The notes under the pieces: generated by a model
The model's input: only the letters and a program-made list of their open reading frames with translations
Told to the model about the DNA's origin: nothing
The model's database searches: none
Shown: positions 1 through 8,830 of the stretch, one piece after another
How the letters are laid out: the number at the start of each line of letters is the position of its first letter
Position numbering within the stretch: the first letter of the stretch is position 1
Origin: V1-33 sp964523105
GTDB lineage: Bacteria; Verrucomicrobiota; Verrucomicrobiia; Verrucomicrobiales; V1-33
Assembly: GCA_964523105.1 (NCBI GenBank)
Contig: CAZFZN010000011.1
Coordinates: 62,001-126,000 of the forward strand
Direction: 5' to 3'
DNA length: 64,000 nucleotides
Made by a program: the position numbers and the translations under genes

Positions 1-3000
1 GGCCGTCCCGCTCATCGCGTAATTGACCGTGAGGCTGCCGGCAGAGTCGTCCCTGGAGAGGTAAAAGCTGCTGCCGTCATTCGGCTCGGCGAGATCGTCG
101 CTGTGCGTGCTCACCGCCACGGGCTGTGAGTCGTCGTCCTTAAGCCGCATCACGGCGCTGCCTTCGTTGTAAATGCGGTAGGCGGGACCCGGCGTAATCG
201 TCAGGACGACGGTCTCCGTGTTCTCCGGCGTTGTGTCGTTCAGCACCGGAATCGTGACCGTGGCAGTGTTTTGATAGCCGCCGCTGGCGGGAATGATGAC
301 GCTGCCGGAGGGCGTCGTGTAGTCACTGCCGCCGCCGGCGGTGCCGCTGAGGGTGTAGTTGACGGTGATGTTTCCGGCAGCGCTGCCGAAGGCGGTGAAC
401 GTGAAGGTTCCGTTCCCGGAAGGCTCACCGGCGCTGTCTGCGGTCACCGTAACCAGCGGCGGATCCGCATTGTCCATGATATTAAGCGTTCCGCTGTAAA
501 CCGGTCCCAGCGTGTAGGCATTGTCAAAAACTGTCAGGCTGAAAGTGATGCTTTCATCGCCTTCGCCGAAATCATCGTCGTAGGGCGTCAGGATGACCGG
601 CACGCTGGCCGCTCCGGCCGGAAAGGTCACCTGCCCCGGCAATTCCACGAAGTCCGAGCCGTGCAGAGCCCTGCCCTGCAGGCCGTAATAGACCGTGAGC
701 GGAGCACTCAGGCTGCCGGTGCGCGAGAGGATCACCGTGCCGGTGCCGCGGCCGGCTTCATGCAGCGTGTCGTCCAGCACGCTGAGACTGACCACCGGAA
801 GGTCGTTGTCCGTGATGGTTACGGTCGCTTCATTCGCTGCGGCGTCCACAAGGTAAGCCGCACCGCCGGAGAGGGTTACGGTGATGTCCTCGGGAATTTC
901 CATGGCCGAATCATCGATCGGATCGAGCATCAGCGGTGCGGAGGATTGACCTGCCGGAATGGTGAACGTTGTGCTGAGGGCAGGATAATCCGCGCCGCGC
1001 AGGGCGGTGCCGCTGAAGGCCAGTGTCACATTCAGTGCCGCAGCCGTGCTGCCGGTGCGGCTGATGACGCAGCTCCCGGTGTCGCCCGGCGTTTCGGTCG
1101 CGTAGGGATCGGTCGTTTCAATCTTCACCGCGGGCAGCGCCGTGTCGTTGTCGGCGATTGTCAGGACAGCCGAACTCGCTTTTCGAACCTGGTAGGCTCC
1201 GGGCGCCAGCTGCACTTGGATGGTTTCCGGTCCCTCGGCTGCGGTATCGTTCGTCACCGCAACGTTCACGTTCAATGACGGCTGTCCCGCCGGGATGGTG
1301 AAGGATTGCAGCGAACCGCTGGCGGTATAATCCGGCGAGAACGTGTAGTCCACTCCCTTCGCGGCCGAACCGGTCACCGGCGTCACTGTTACGTCCAGCG
1401 CTGAGCCCGTGCTTCCCGTGCGGGTGAGAATGAATGAACCGGCGGCTCCGCCTTCAGCTCCATCCACTGCGGTGAGTGAAACCTCCGGCACACTTGCCGC
1501 CGTCCAGTTCGCATTGTTGACCGTGCCATTGGAGGTCGTGGTCACCGGGTTGGGGAATCCCGCAGTAAAGGTGTAGCCGGTGAGCGTGGCCGTGAGGGTG
1601 CGGGAGCCGGATGTCAGGTCTGCGAGGGCGTAGGTGCCGTCGGTGCCGCTGTAGCAGTATTTGTCCGTATCGCTTTGAATAAGCACGCCCGCGAGCGGCT
1701 GACCGTCGTGTGTCACCGTGCCGCGCACCACGGCGCGGCCGGGATTGCCTATCGTGATCACCGTGCTGCGGCGCGCCGTGCCGCCTTTCATGTCACTCAC
1801 CGTTACATGCACCGTTTGTTGATCCGTGGCGGTGAATGTTCTTGTTATGACCGGTGTATTGGTCGTCACGTAGCGGTCCGTAAAATCCCAGTGCCACGCG
1901 AGCGCATCCCCGTCGGGATCGGTCGCGGTGACGGTGAAAGTCGCACTCCCGTTCACCGCGACGCTGGAGGCACTGGCCGTGAAATCTGAAATCACCGGCG
2001 CCTGATTGCCAGGAAAAGGTCCGCGCATCATGGCCACGTCCATGCTTGGCGGCGTGGTCGCGTTTTTGCCCAGCACGGTAAAGTGGAGGTCACTCTCGAA
2101 GTCACTGAAAGTGCGCCCCACCCGAATGCCGCCGTCGCGTTTTCCGTCTTCGGATCCGGGGGTCGTATCCACCAGGTGGCCGCAGTTGCTGCCCAGACCG
2201 TCGAGAATCATCAGCACACTGTCCGTCCACTCGCCGCCGATGGCCGGATGGTATTCAAGGTAGATCCGGCGCTGCGGGTCTTTGGCGACACGGAAACTGT
2301 AGCGCTTTCCCTCCTCGAGCTGTGGCTGGTCGTAGGCATAAAGGCGATAGACACCGCTGGCCGCAGGCGAGGTGGACGGGCGGTGCACGTAGGCATCGGA
2401 GAGCCAGCCGAGGTCGCGCTTGCTCTTGGAATTGTAGTGCGCCCCGAATCCGCCGCCGCCGCCCATGACATCGAAGCTGTTCCCGTATTCCTGATTTGAG
2501 CCCAGTCCGATCGCCGAGCCGTCGCTGGTATTCCAGAAGTTGGCGTGATTGCGGCCCAGCGAGTGACCGCACTCGTGATTGAGCACATCCATGCCATTCC
2601 ACGAGACCCACACACTGTCCCCGCCGCCCCACGAGATGCCGCTGAGGCGAGGCCCTTCGTTGACGCGCACGATGGTGCAGTTGTACTGCCGGGAATCGTA
2701 ACCCAGCGCGCGCGCCGCAGCCCGGGCATCGCTGTGGACCAGGCCCAGTCCGTCCACTTCATCGTCTTTGGCGATATACCAGTCTTTGGTGTGAGGCATC
2801 ACGATGAGCGGCGTCACCGTCGTCGTGGCCGTGAGTCTGCCGAAGGATGACTCCAGATAGTAGCGGTTCACATTGCGCATGTCCTCCCAGGCGCGGCCTT
2901 CCGAATTCGGCGCGCGCATCTGATCCGGATAGGTGATGCGAATGTAGAGGCAGCGGAAATTGCCGATCGCTTCGGAGGACGTGCCCGGATAAGTGTCGCG

Positions 3001-3894
3001 GAAGAATCCTGACGCCCCCGGCCCTCCCAGCGCCATGCGCTGCTCCTCGTCGAAGATGCGGACGTGCGAGCCGTTGCAGAGCAGAATGAGCCTGCCGCCC
3101 AGTTCCACGACCGGCGTTTCGTCCTCCACCACCAGCGGCTCCTCCGCGGTCACATCCGTCGTATTGCCGGAAACCGGACACGTCTGCTCCAGCGCCGTCC
3201 CCGCGGGGATGAATTCTCCCCGGTCCAGTTGCCTGACAGGACTGGGCGCCACCGCCATGTCGCGGCCGATGGCGTATCCCCGCAGCGGCACGTCCGCGCG
3301 CGAGGTGAGTTCCAGCAGTTCGCCGAAGACGTGCGCCTTGTAACTCGCGCCCTCCGGCGTTTCGAAATAACGCAGCGTCAGCTCGGTGTCCGGCGGCAGA
3401 TCCACGCCCTCCTGCGGACGGCCAAAGTACGCCTTGTAGTCGCCGCGCGCACTCACCGGGTTCTCAAGATGCTCGACAATCTCCGCCGGCAGGTCCTGAC
3501 GAACAACCGGCCGGACCGCCATCTCGAGCGCGAGGGCCGGGTTCTCCCGGATCAGCCGCAGCATGCCCGGCCGGCGCTCCCGGGCCAGTTGCACACCTTG
3601 CGGCAGGAGCCGGGCACGCTCGTCGGCACTCGCGTGCTGCCACTCCTTGAGCCAGCCCTGAAACTCCCGCAGCGGTGCCTTTTCACCACCCGGTGCCGCT
3701 CCTGCATGCGATTCGTCAGATCCGGAAGCCGCTGCCGTCTGCGGCGTGGAACGTTGATGCACTGGCCCCTCGGCGATCGCCGGACTGCGGCGTGCCGACG
3801 GCTCACGATCCGGGGATTGCGGTCCCTGACGAAGTGTAAAAACAACGGCGGCGGCCAGGATGGCGGCGCCGGCCAAAGTGCGGGAGCGATTCAT
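1..3894 (-). CDS. Secreted metzincin-type metalloprotease with PKD, carboxypeptidase-like and Calx-beta repeats (C-terminus outside window)
   Basis: One open frame of 1298 codons runs from ATG at 3894 to the window edge without a stop. The N-terminus has a short hydrophobic segment (residues 5-18), so export is likely. HECGHSLGRNH at residues 440-450 is the extended zinc motif HExxHxxGxxH of metzincins, and a DVMGG Met-turn candidate follows at 475-479. The catalytic part therefore resembles gametolysin-like peptidases. Downstream are a PKD-like domain (about 630-715), a carboxypeptidase-regulatory-like beta sandwich (about 718-790) and four full plus one partial Calx-beta repeats from residue 800, each closing with a DND-type turn. 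These are calcium-binding or adhesive modules. The rest of the protein lies beyond position 1. Long plus-strand open frames over this region are composition artefacts. Confidence 0.88.
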   Translation of the reverse strand, partial: MNRSRTLAGAAILAAAVVFTLRQGPQSPDREPSARRSPAIAEGPVHQRSTPQTAAASGSDESHAGAAPGGEKAPLREFQGWLKEWQHASADERARLLPQGVQLARERRPGMLRLIRENPALALEMAVRPVVRQDLPAEIVEHLENPVSARGDYKAYFGRPQEGVDLPPDTELTLRYFETPEGASYKAHVFGELLELTSRADVPLRGYAIGRDMAVAPSPVRQLDRGEFIPAGTALEQTCPVSGNTTDVTAEEPLVVEDETPVVELGGRLILLCNGSHVRIFDEEQRMALGGPGASGFFRDTYPGTSSEAIGNFRCLYIRITYPDQMRAPNSEGRAWEDMRNVNRYYLESSFGRLTATTTVTPLIVMPHTKDWYIAKDDEVDGLGLVHSDARAAARALGYDSRQYNCTIVRVNEGPRLSGISWGGGDSVWVSWNGMDVLNHECGHSLGRNHANFWNTSDGSAIGLGSNQEYGNSFDVMGGGGGFGAHYNSKSKRDLGWLSDAYVHRPSTSPAASGVYRLYAYDQPQLEEGKRYSFRVAKDPQRRIYLEYHPAIGGEWTDSVLMILDGLGSNCGHLVDTTPGSEDGKRDGGIRVGRTFSDFESDLHFTVLGKNATTPPSMDVAMMRGPFPGNQAPVISDFTASASSVAVNGSATFTVTATDPDGDALAWHWDFTDRYVTTNTPVITRTFTATDQQTVHVTVSDMKGGTARRSTVITIGNPGRAVVRGTVTHDGQPLAGVLIQSDTDKYCYSGTDGTYALADLTSGSRTLTATLTGYTFTAGFPNPVTTTSNGTVNNANWTAASVPEVSLTAVDGAEGGAAGSFILTRTGSTGSALDVTVTPVTGSAAKGVDYTFSPDYTASGSLQSFTIPAGQPSLNVNVAVTNDTAAEGPETIQVQLAPGAYQVRKASSAVLTIADNDTALPAVKIETTDPYATETPGDTGSCVISRTGSTAAALNVTLAFSGTALRGADYPALSTTFTIPAGQSSAPLMLDPIDDSAMEIPEDITVTLSGGAAYLVDAAANEATVTITDNDLPVVSLSVLDDTLHEAGRGTGTVILSRTGSLSAPLTVYYGLQGRALHGSDFVELPGQVTFPAGAASVPVILTPYDDDFGEGDESITFSLTVFDNAYTLGPVYSGTLNIMDNADPPLVTVTADSAGEPSGNGTFTFTAFGSAAGNITVNYTLSGTAGGGSDYTTPSGSVIIPASGGYQNTATVTIPVLNDTTPENTETVVLTITPGPAYRIYNEGSAVMRLKDDDSQPVAVSTHSDDLAEPNDGSSFYLSRDDSAGSLTVNYAMSGTA

Positions 3895-4106
3895 GCAGGA
3901 AACGATAGTGGGTTGACGGGTGCCGGGGGAGTCCGGCGGCGGACGGCGCCTGTATATACCAAATTCAGCCAGGGAAGCAACGTGGCGCTTCGGGCAATTC
4001 CGTTAATTTCAGCGCCGGTTCCGCGGCCGGCCGGCCCCGGAATGCATCTGAACAGGGCTCCAGTGCCCCGGATCGCCCGGCTCTTGCCCCTGCAGCCTTC
4101 TCTATT
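3895..4106. promoter_or_regulatory. Divergent intergenic region
   Basis: This 212-bp spacer separates the divergently transcribed protease and HD hydrolase genes, so it must hold both promoters. I could not assign convincing -35/-10 boxes or an operator by eye. Confidence 0.35.
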
Positions 4107-4571
4107 ATGTCGCCGGCACATCCCATCCAAGCCATGCCAGACCTCGAACGCGCCCTCCAAATCGCCGTGCAGGCCCACGCCGGTCAAAAAGACAAGAACG
4201 GCGCCGCCTACATCTTCCACCCGCTGCGCGTCATGGCCCGCTGCTCCGCACCGGAGGCGAAAATCGTCGCGCTGCTGCACGATGTGGTGGAGGATACCGC
4301 CTGGACCTTCGAGCAACTGGAAGCCGAGGGCTTCGCTCCCTCCATCATGGCCGCGCTGCGTCTTGTGACCCACAACGACGGCTCGTCCTACGACGAATAC
4401 GTGGACCGCACCATGACCAATCCCATCGCCATGGAAGTAAAAATCGCCGACCTTGAAGACAACTGCGACATCCGCCGGCTCAAGGAAGTGGACGACCGCA
4501 CGGTGGAGCGCCTCCGCCGCTACCTCGCGGCGTGGCAAAGGCTCACGGCAGCGCAAGTGCCTGCAAAGTAA
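4107..4571 (+). CDS. HD-domain hydrolase, SpoT/MESH1-like
   Basis: The 154-residue protein has the layout of stand-alone HD hydrolases of the RelA/SpoT type: a histidine at 24, YIFHPLRV with His38, LLHDVVED with the His58-Asp59 pair and Glu62/Asp63, and KIADLEDN near 112-119 in place of the usual KLADRxHN. These are the metal-binding positions of (p)ppGpp pyrophosphohydrolases. No synthetase or TGS domain is present, so at most it hydrolyses (p)ppGpp or a related nucleotide; the substrate is inferred. ATG at 4134 is an alternative start that would begin nearer the domain. The ABC permease gene follows within about 15 bp. Confidence 0.8.
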   Translation: MSPAHPIQAMPDLERALQIAVQAHAGQKDKNGAAYIFHPLRVMARCSAPEAKIVALLHDVVEDTAWTFEQLEAEGFAPSIMAALRLVTHNDGSSYDEYVDRTMTNPIAMEVKIADLEDNCDIRRLKEVDDRTVERLRRYLAAWQRLTAAQVPAK

Positions 4572-4584
4572 CCGTTCATGCGCC

Positions 4585-6270
4585 GTGCCCGCCGTGCATC
4601 CCGACGCCCATTTCGATCCCCGCTTTCTCAAGGCGCTCCAAACCAGCGTGCGCCGGGCGCTGCCGCCCACCGCCTGGCGACAGTGGTGCAAACCGGCGCT
4701 CACCATTGTGGCGGTGCTCCTGTTCCTCGCCGGGATGATGGTGATAGTCACCCTGCTGGGCTTTGCCGCGGGGAACTCGCTGCCTATCGCCGCGGCCCTC
4801 GGGCTTTTCTTCGCGGCGATGCTGGCCGCCCCGCCGGGCGAGCAGTCCAACCTCGCGGTGTTTGTCCGCGCCCTCGCACAGTATCCCGCGGAGCCGCGCC
4901 ACGCACTCCACTGGGTGCGGCGCATGGAAACGGTAACCCTCTGCGTCTTCCCCGGTCTCGCCCTCACCTGTGCCATCCTCTATCTCATCGGCAGCCGCAG
5001 CAGTGCGGAGAGATGGCAGCCCGTGCTGTCGGCGGCGGCGGGCGCGGGCTTCCTCACTTCCGGCGTGTACGCCCTGCTGCATTTCTTTCCGGCCATGAAG
5101 CCGCTGCGGTGGCTGGCCTTGCTGATTTGCCTGGGGACCCTTTTCGCTCCGAAAGAAAAGAACGAGGCAGACTCCGTCCTGGGGCAGATATTCACCGCGC
5201 TCAATCCCGTGATCTGGCCGCTCCCCGCGCTGCACCGCCCACTGGAAACACCGGAAATGCTGCGCCTGTCCGCAGGAATCGCTGGCAGCATCGCCGTGCT
5301 GTTCTTCGCATGGCGGAATCTGCCGCGCTTCGCAGCGGCGAACGTGGAGAAATTCGGCATCTCTGAGAACGTGACTGCCACGCAAGCAGGGCGCCCGCTG
5401 TTCACTCTGCGTCTGCCTGCAATCTGTGCCGCCGGTTCGTTACATCGCGCAGGAGGATTCTGGGAGCGACTCATTGAACACTCGCGCACGCCGCAGGAGC
5501 GCGCGCTCGCGGCGTTTAATCCGAGCCCTGATGCGACGACGCTGAACTGGCGTTTCGTTCAGGCGGCCCTTTGCTGTGCCTCGCTGGTGGGTTGTCTCCA
5601 GATATTCACAACGTACTCAACCCATTCACCAGGATTGGATGGGGACACCGCAGCCTTTGTGATCGGTGTCGGTCTGTTCGGGCCGGTGTTCATTGCAGGC
5701 CATTTCCTTTTTGGTAAACCCGGACGCGATGGATACCCCTTCCAGGCTCTCTTCGCGTGGCGGCAAATGCCCAATGGACAATCGGCACTTCCCTACGGCT
5801 TCTTTCCCATTAGCGGAGGCACGCTGACGATGCTTTGGCTGAAGAGTTCCTGGCCGCGAGTGCTGCTTTTCACTGCGACGCTGGCGGCGACCTGGGCCTC
5901 GGCTGCGGCCATCGTAAATCCACATCTCCATTGGCACCTCATGGCGGGCGTCCTGATGGTGTCACCATACATACTGGCTTTGCATTTGGCGTTGGGTGGA
6001 GGACTCGGCTCTTTGCCTTCGGGCGCTCTTTTCTCAAGCCGGTGGATGCTGCGTTTGCTCATCCAGGCAATTTTCTTCACAGCCGTGGTGCATGTGCTGA
6101 TGACTTTTGCTTGGTTTCTCGTGTCGATTTACATGGGATTGGATCACCTCGCGGTGGCTGTCTTGGTGTGTACGCTGCCATGGGGGTTCATCCACTTCCT
6201 CCATCTGCGCATGCTCAGTTCAGGGACCGCTGACCTTTGGAGAAACCAGCCGCCTTCCCGCCGCCCATGA
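4585..6270 (+). CDS. ABC-2-like multispanning permease
   Basis: This protein of about 560 residues consists largely of hydrophobic helices (for example VAVLLFLAGMMVIVTLLGF near the N-terminus), with several blocks of two to four spans. It has no recognisable soluble domain. Its stop codon overlaps the ATG of the following ABC ATPase gene (ATGA at 6267-6270), so the two are very probably translated together as an exporter. The frame is open further upstream, but that part is antisense-like translation of the HD gene. I chose GTG at 4585, just after the HD gene stop; GTG at 4594 is equally possible. The substrate cannot be read from the sequence. Confidence 0.72.
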   Translation: MPAVHPDAHFDPRFLKALQTSVRRALPPTAWRQWCKPALTIVAVLLFLAGMMVIVTLLGFAAGNSLPIAAALGLFFAAMLAAPPGEQSNLAVFVRALAQYPAEPRHALHWVRRMETVTLCVFPGLALTCAILYLIGSRSSAERWQPVLSAAAGAGFLTSGVYALLHFFPAMKPLRWLALLICLGTLFAPKEKNEADSVLGQIFTALNPVIWPLPALHRPLETPEMLRLSAGIAGSIAVLFFAWRNLPRFAAANVEKFGISENVTATQAGRPLFTLRLPAICAAGSLHRAGGFWERLIEHSRTPQERALAAFNPSPDATTLNWRFVQAALCCASLVGCLQIFTTYSTHSPGLDGDTAAFVIGVGLFGPVFIAGHFLFGKPGRDGYPFQALFAWRQMPNGQSALPYGFFPISGGTLTMLWLKSSWPRVLLFTATLAATWASAAAIVNPHLHWHLMAGVLMVSPYILALHLALGGGLGSLPSGALFSSRWMLRLLIQAIFFTAVVHVLMTFAWFLVSIYMGLDHLAVAVLVCTLPWGFIHFLHLRMLSSGTADLWRNQPPSRRP

Positions 6271-6983
6271 ACCTCACCCTCCAGCACGTCACCAAACACT
6301 ACGGCCGCCAGACGGCACTCGACGATGTGAGCCTCGACATTTGCGCCGGAAGCATCGTCGCCATCCTCGGACGCAACGGCGCCGGAAAGTCCACGCTGCT
6401 CCGCGCCATCGCCACCGTCAGCACGCCCGACAAGGGAAGCATTCTTCTCAACGCACGTGCGCTCACGCGCGGTTCCCTCGAATTGCGGCGGCAACTGATG
6501 TTCCTCCCAGACTTCCCTGTCCTTTTCGCACGCGACACCGTGCTGAAAAACCTCAGCATCATCCTTCGCCTCTACGAGTGCGACACGGAGGCCAACGTGG
6601 CGCGCCTCACCGAACTGCTTGCGGAGTTCGACATGCTGGAGTGCGCGGAGAAAAACGTCAGCGAACTCTCCCGCGGCCAGGCTTACAAAGCCGCCCTCAT
6701 CGCGCTGCTGGCTGTGCAGCCGCGGCTCTGGCTGCTGGATGAACCCTTTGCCTCCGGCATGGACCCGAATGGCCTCGCCGCCCTCAAGCGGCACATGAAA
6801 GCCGCCGCCGCCGCCGGCTGCACTATTCTCTTCTCCACGCAAATCATGGAAGTCGCCGAGCCGCTCGCCGATGTAGCCTGCATCCTGGAGCAGGGACGCG
6901 TCGCCGCTTTCGGGACCATGCAGCAACTGCTCGCCGAACGCGGTGGTCTGGAGGAGATCTTCGCCGCGCTGCGGGAGGAGTAA
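6267..6983 (+). CDS. ABC transporter ATP-binding protein
   Basis: A 238-residue ATPase of the short CcmA/ABC-2 type. Walker A is GRNGAGKST (35-43), the signature is LSRGQ (134-138) and Walker B is LWLLDEP (154-160). The switch position, normally His in SSH, is Gln in FSTQ (residue 192), which is unusual and could slow ATP turnover. The start at 6267 gives MNLTLQHV and a 4-bp overlap with the upstream permease. The substrate is unknown. The gene ends 3 bp before a paired inverted repeat that probably terminates it. Confidence 0.9.
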   Translation: MNLTLQHVTKHYGRQTALDDVSLDICAGSIVAILGRNGAGKSTLLRAIATVSTPDKGSILLNARALTRGSLELRRQLMFLPDFPVLFARDTVLKNLSIILRLYECDTEANVARLTELLAEFDMLECAEKNVSELSRGQAYKAALIALLAVQPRLWLLDEPFASGMDPNGLAALKRHMKAAAAAGCTILFSTQIMEVAEPLADVACILEQGRVAAFGTMQQLLAERGGLEEIFAALREE

Positions 6984-6985
6984 GG

Positions 6986-7051
6986 CCGTAGTGTGGGCAT
7001 CCTGCCCACATGATTTTTCGGAAAGCTGTGGGCAGGATGCCCACGCTACGG
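6986..7051. repeat. Paired inverted repeat A (REPIN-like), between convergent genes
   Basis: Two 25-base arms (6986-7010 and 7027-7051) are inverted copies of each other, 24 of 25 positions matching, around a 16-base loop. Each arm is itself palindromic around TGGGCATCCTGCCCA. The right arm contains the TAG stop (7046-7048) of the sulfatase gene. Placed between two converging genes, the hairpin probably works as a bidirectional terminator. Confidence 0.85.
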
Positions 7052-8434
7052 TTTCGCCGGCCAGTCGGGCGCATCCGTGCGCGCGGTGTCGAGGTAAGCG
7101 TTCAGCTTCGCCGCCACTTCCGGGTATTTTGCCGCGACGTTCATCTTTTCGCCGATGTCGCTCTCCAAATCATAGACCACCAGCGGCCCGCCGGTCTTCT
7201 TGCCTCGGATGCCTTTCCAGCGGCCATTCATCAGCGCGGCCTGACTGAATCCATTTTCGTGAAATTCCCAGTAGAGGAACTCGTGCTGCTTCTGCTCCGG
7301 CTGGCCCAGCATCGCCGGGACGAAGCTGAGGCTGTCGCATTTCGGCGGCAGGGCCGCACCGCTGAGTTCGCAGGCGGTGGCCATGAAGTCGGCGAAGGAG
7401 GCAACGTGTTTGGACTCGGTGCCGGCGGCGACTTTGCCCGGCCACCATGCGAGGAATGGCACGCGGATGCCGCCATCCGTCAGGGCGCGCTTGATGCCGT
7501 TGAGCGGGCCGGAGGGCGTGAAGCGTGTGAGGTTGTGACTGGCTTCGTTGTGCGGGCCGTTGTCGCTGGTGAAGATGACGAGCGTCTTCTCCGCGATCCC
7601 GAGACGCTGCAATTCCTCCAGCATCCGGCCCACGTAGCTGTCCATGCGCGTGATCATCGCCGCCTGACCTTTGTCCTGCTCCGGCCAGTCTTTGTCCTTG
7701 TAAGGGCCGAAGTCCGGCACCTCCGCTCCATTCTTCAAGGCACGGTTCCGTTCGTTGTTGGCGTGGGGAATCACCATGCTCCAATAGAGGAAGAACGGAC
7801 GTTCTTTGTTGGCCGCGACAAACTTCAGCGACTCGCCGGCAAAGAGATCGTCGGCGAACACCTTCGTCTCCGTCGCGTAGCCCGCGCCTTCGTCTCCCAT
7901 GGGCGTCACGGTGTTGGGCAGGGATTCGCGTTTCTCGTCCCTCCACAGGAAATCAGGGAAGTGGTTGTGGGCGTGCGCCTGATTCAGGTAACCGAAAAAC
8001 TCATCGAATCCGTGACGCCGTGGCAGGCCGCTTTCCGCGCCGTTCACATCACCGAGACCCCACTTCCCTATCAACGCCGTGCGATACCCCGCTTTCTGCA
8101 ACACGGCCGCCACGGTGACGTCGTCCGCCTTCAATGCCTGGGCCGCGCGATTCCCCTTCCCTGCATTGCCGCGCACGCGCGTGTGGCCCTGATGCTGACC
8201 GGTCATCAGCACCGAACGCGAGGGCGCGCAGACCGTGGCCCCGGCGTAGAACTGCGTGAAGCGCATGCCTTCTTTGGCCATGCGATTGAGATGCGGCGTT
8301 TGGATGACCTTCTGGCCGTAGCAGCCGAGTTCCGCATAGCCAAGATCATCGGCCATGATCCAGACGAGATTGGGCCGCAGCGGGGCTGAAAAGACCTGTG
8401 CGATGAGGCACAGAAGGAGGAGGAGTTTGAACAT
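7046..8434 (-). CDS. Secreted type I (formylglycine) sulfatase
   Basis: A 462-residue arylsulfatase-family protein. The signal peptide is MFKLLLLLCLIAQVFSA. It is followed by NLVWIMADDLGY with the first metal-binding aspartates, then CAPSRSVLMTG, the C-x-P-S-R site whose cysteine is converted to formylglycine, and FTSDNGPH with later metal ligands. The substrate is a sulfate ester, probably a sulfated polysaccharide given the phylum, but this is not shown. A formylglycine-generating enzyme that could activate it is encoded at 24547-25398. The frame extends upstream to 8683, but that part is translated repeat, so I start at ATG 8434; the outermost unit of the repeat block supplies this ATG. 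Confidence 0.93.
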   Translation of the reverse strand: MFKLLLLLCLIAQVFSAPLRPNLVWIMADDLGYAELGCYGQKVIQTPHLNRMAKEGMRFTQFYAGATVCAPSRSVLMTGQHQGHTRVRGNAGKGNRAAQALKADDVTVAAVLQKAGYRTALIGKWGLGDVNGAESGLPRRHGFDEFFGYLNQAHAHNHFPDFLWRDEKRESLPNTVTPMGDEGAGYATETKVFADDLFAGESLKFVAANKERPFFLYWSMVIPHANNERNRALKNGAEVPDFGPYKDKDWPEQDKGQAAMITRMDSYVGRMLEELQRLGIAEKTLVIFTSDNGPHNEASHNLTRFTPSGPLNGIKRALTDGGIRVPFLAWWPGKVAAGTESKHVASFADFMATACELSGAALPPKCDSLSFVPAMLGQPEQKQHEFLYWEFHENGFSQAALMNGRWKGIRGKKTGGPLVVYDLESDIGEKMNVAAKYPEVAAKLNAYLDTARTDAPDWPAKP

Positions 8435-8830
8435 AAGGAAACGAAGGGAACGAAGGCTCGGAAGATGAGTTCTATTTTTTGAACAGGAGGAAACAGAGGG
8501 AACAGAGGCTTGGCGGATGAGTTCTATTATTTGAACAGGAGGGCGCAGAGGGAACAGAGGCGTGGCGGAGGAGTTCTGTTTTTTGAACAGGAGGGCGCAG
8601 AGGGAACAGAGGCGTGGCGGAGGAGTTCTGTTTTTTGAACAGGAGGGCGCAGCGAAAGCAGAGGCTTGAACGGAAGGATTCAAGGACGCCCTGCCTCCGC
8701 AACTCTGTTTCCTCCGTTACCTCCTGTCAAAAAATCTCATCCCGCCAACCCAAGGCTCTGCTCCCTCTGCTGCCTCCTGTTCAATCCTCATCCCGCCTGC
8801 CCTTCGTTTCCTTCGTTACCTTATGTTCAA
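8426..8830. repeat. Nested tandem and inverted repeat block
   Basis: Four direct 52-bp units begin at 8467, 8519, 8571 and 8623, each starting GAGTTCT followed by a T run and GAACAGGAGG. From about 8700 degenerate units of the same family run in the opposite orientation. The outermost left and right units (about 8426-8462 and 8790-8830) are near-perfect inverted copies. The left one contains the sulfatase start codon and the right one the stop codon of the M32 peptidase. It accounts for the whole 392-bp gap between the two genes; no coding gene was found in it. Confidence 0.85.

Noticed and set aside
271..1278. 335-codon plus-strand open frame at the window start
   Set aside because: Antisense to the Calx-beta repeats of the metalloprotease, whose frame is continuous for 1298 codons.
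8467..8674. CRISPR array
   Set aside because: The 52-bp units are contiguous tandem repeats without unique spacers, and no cas genes are nearby.
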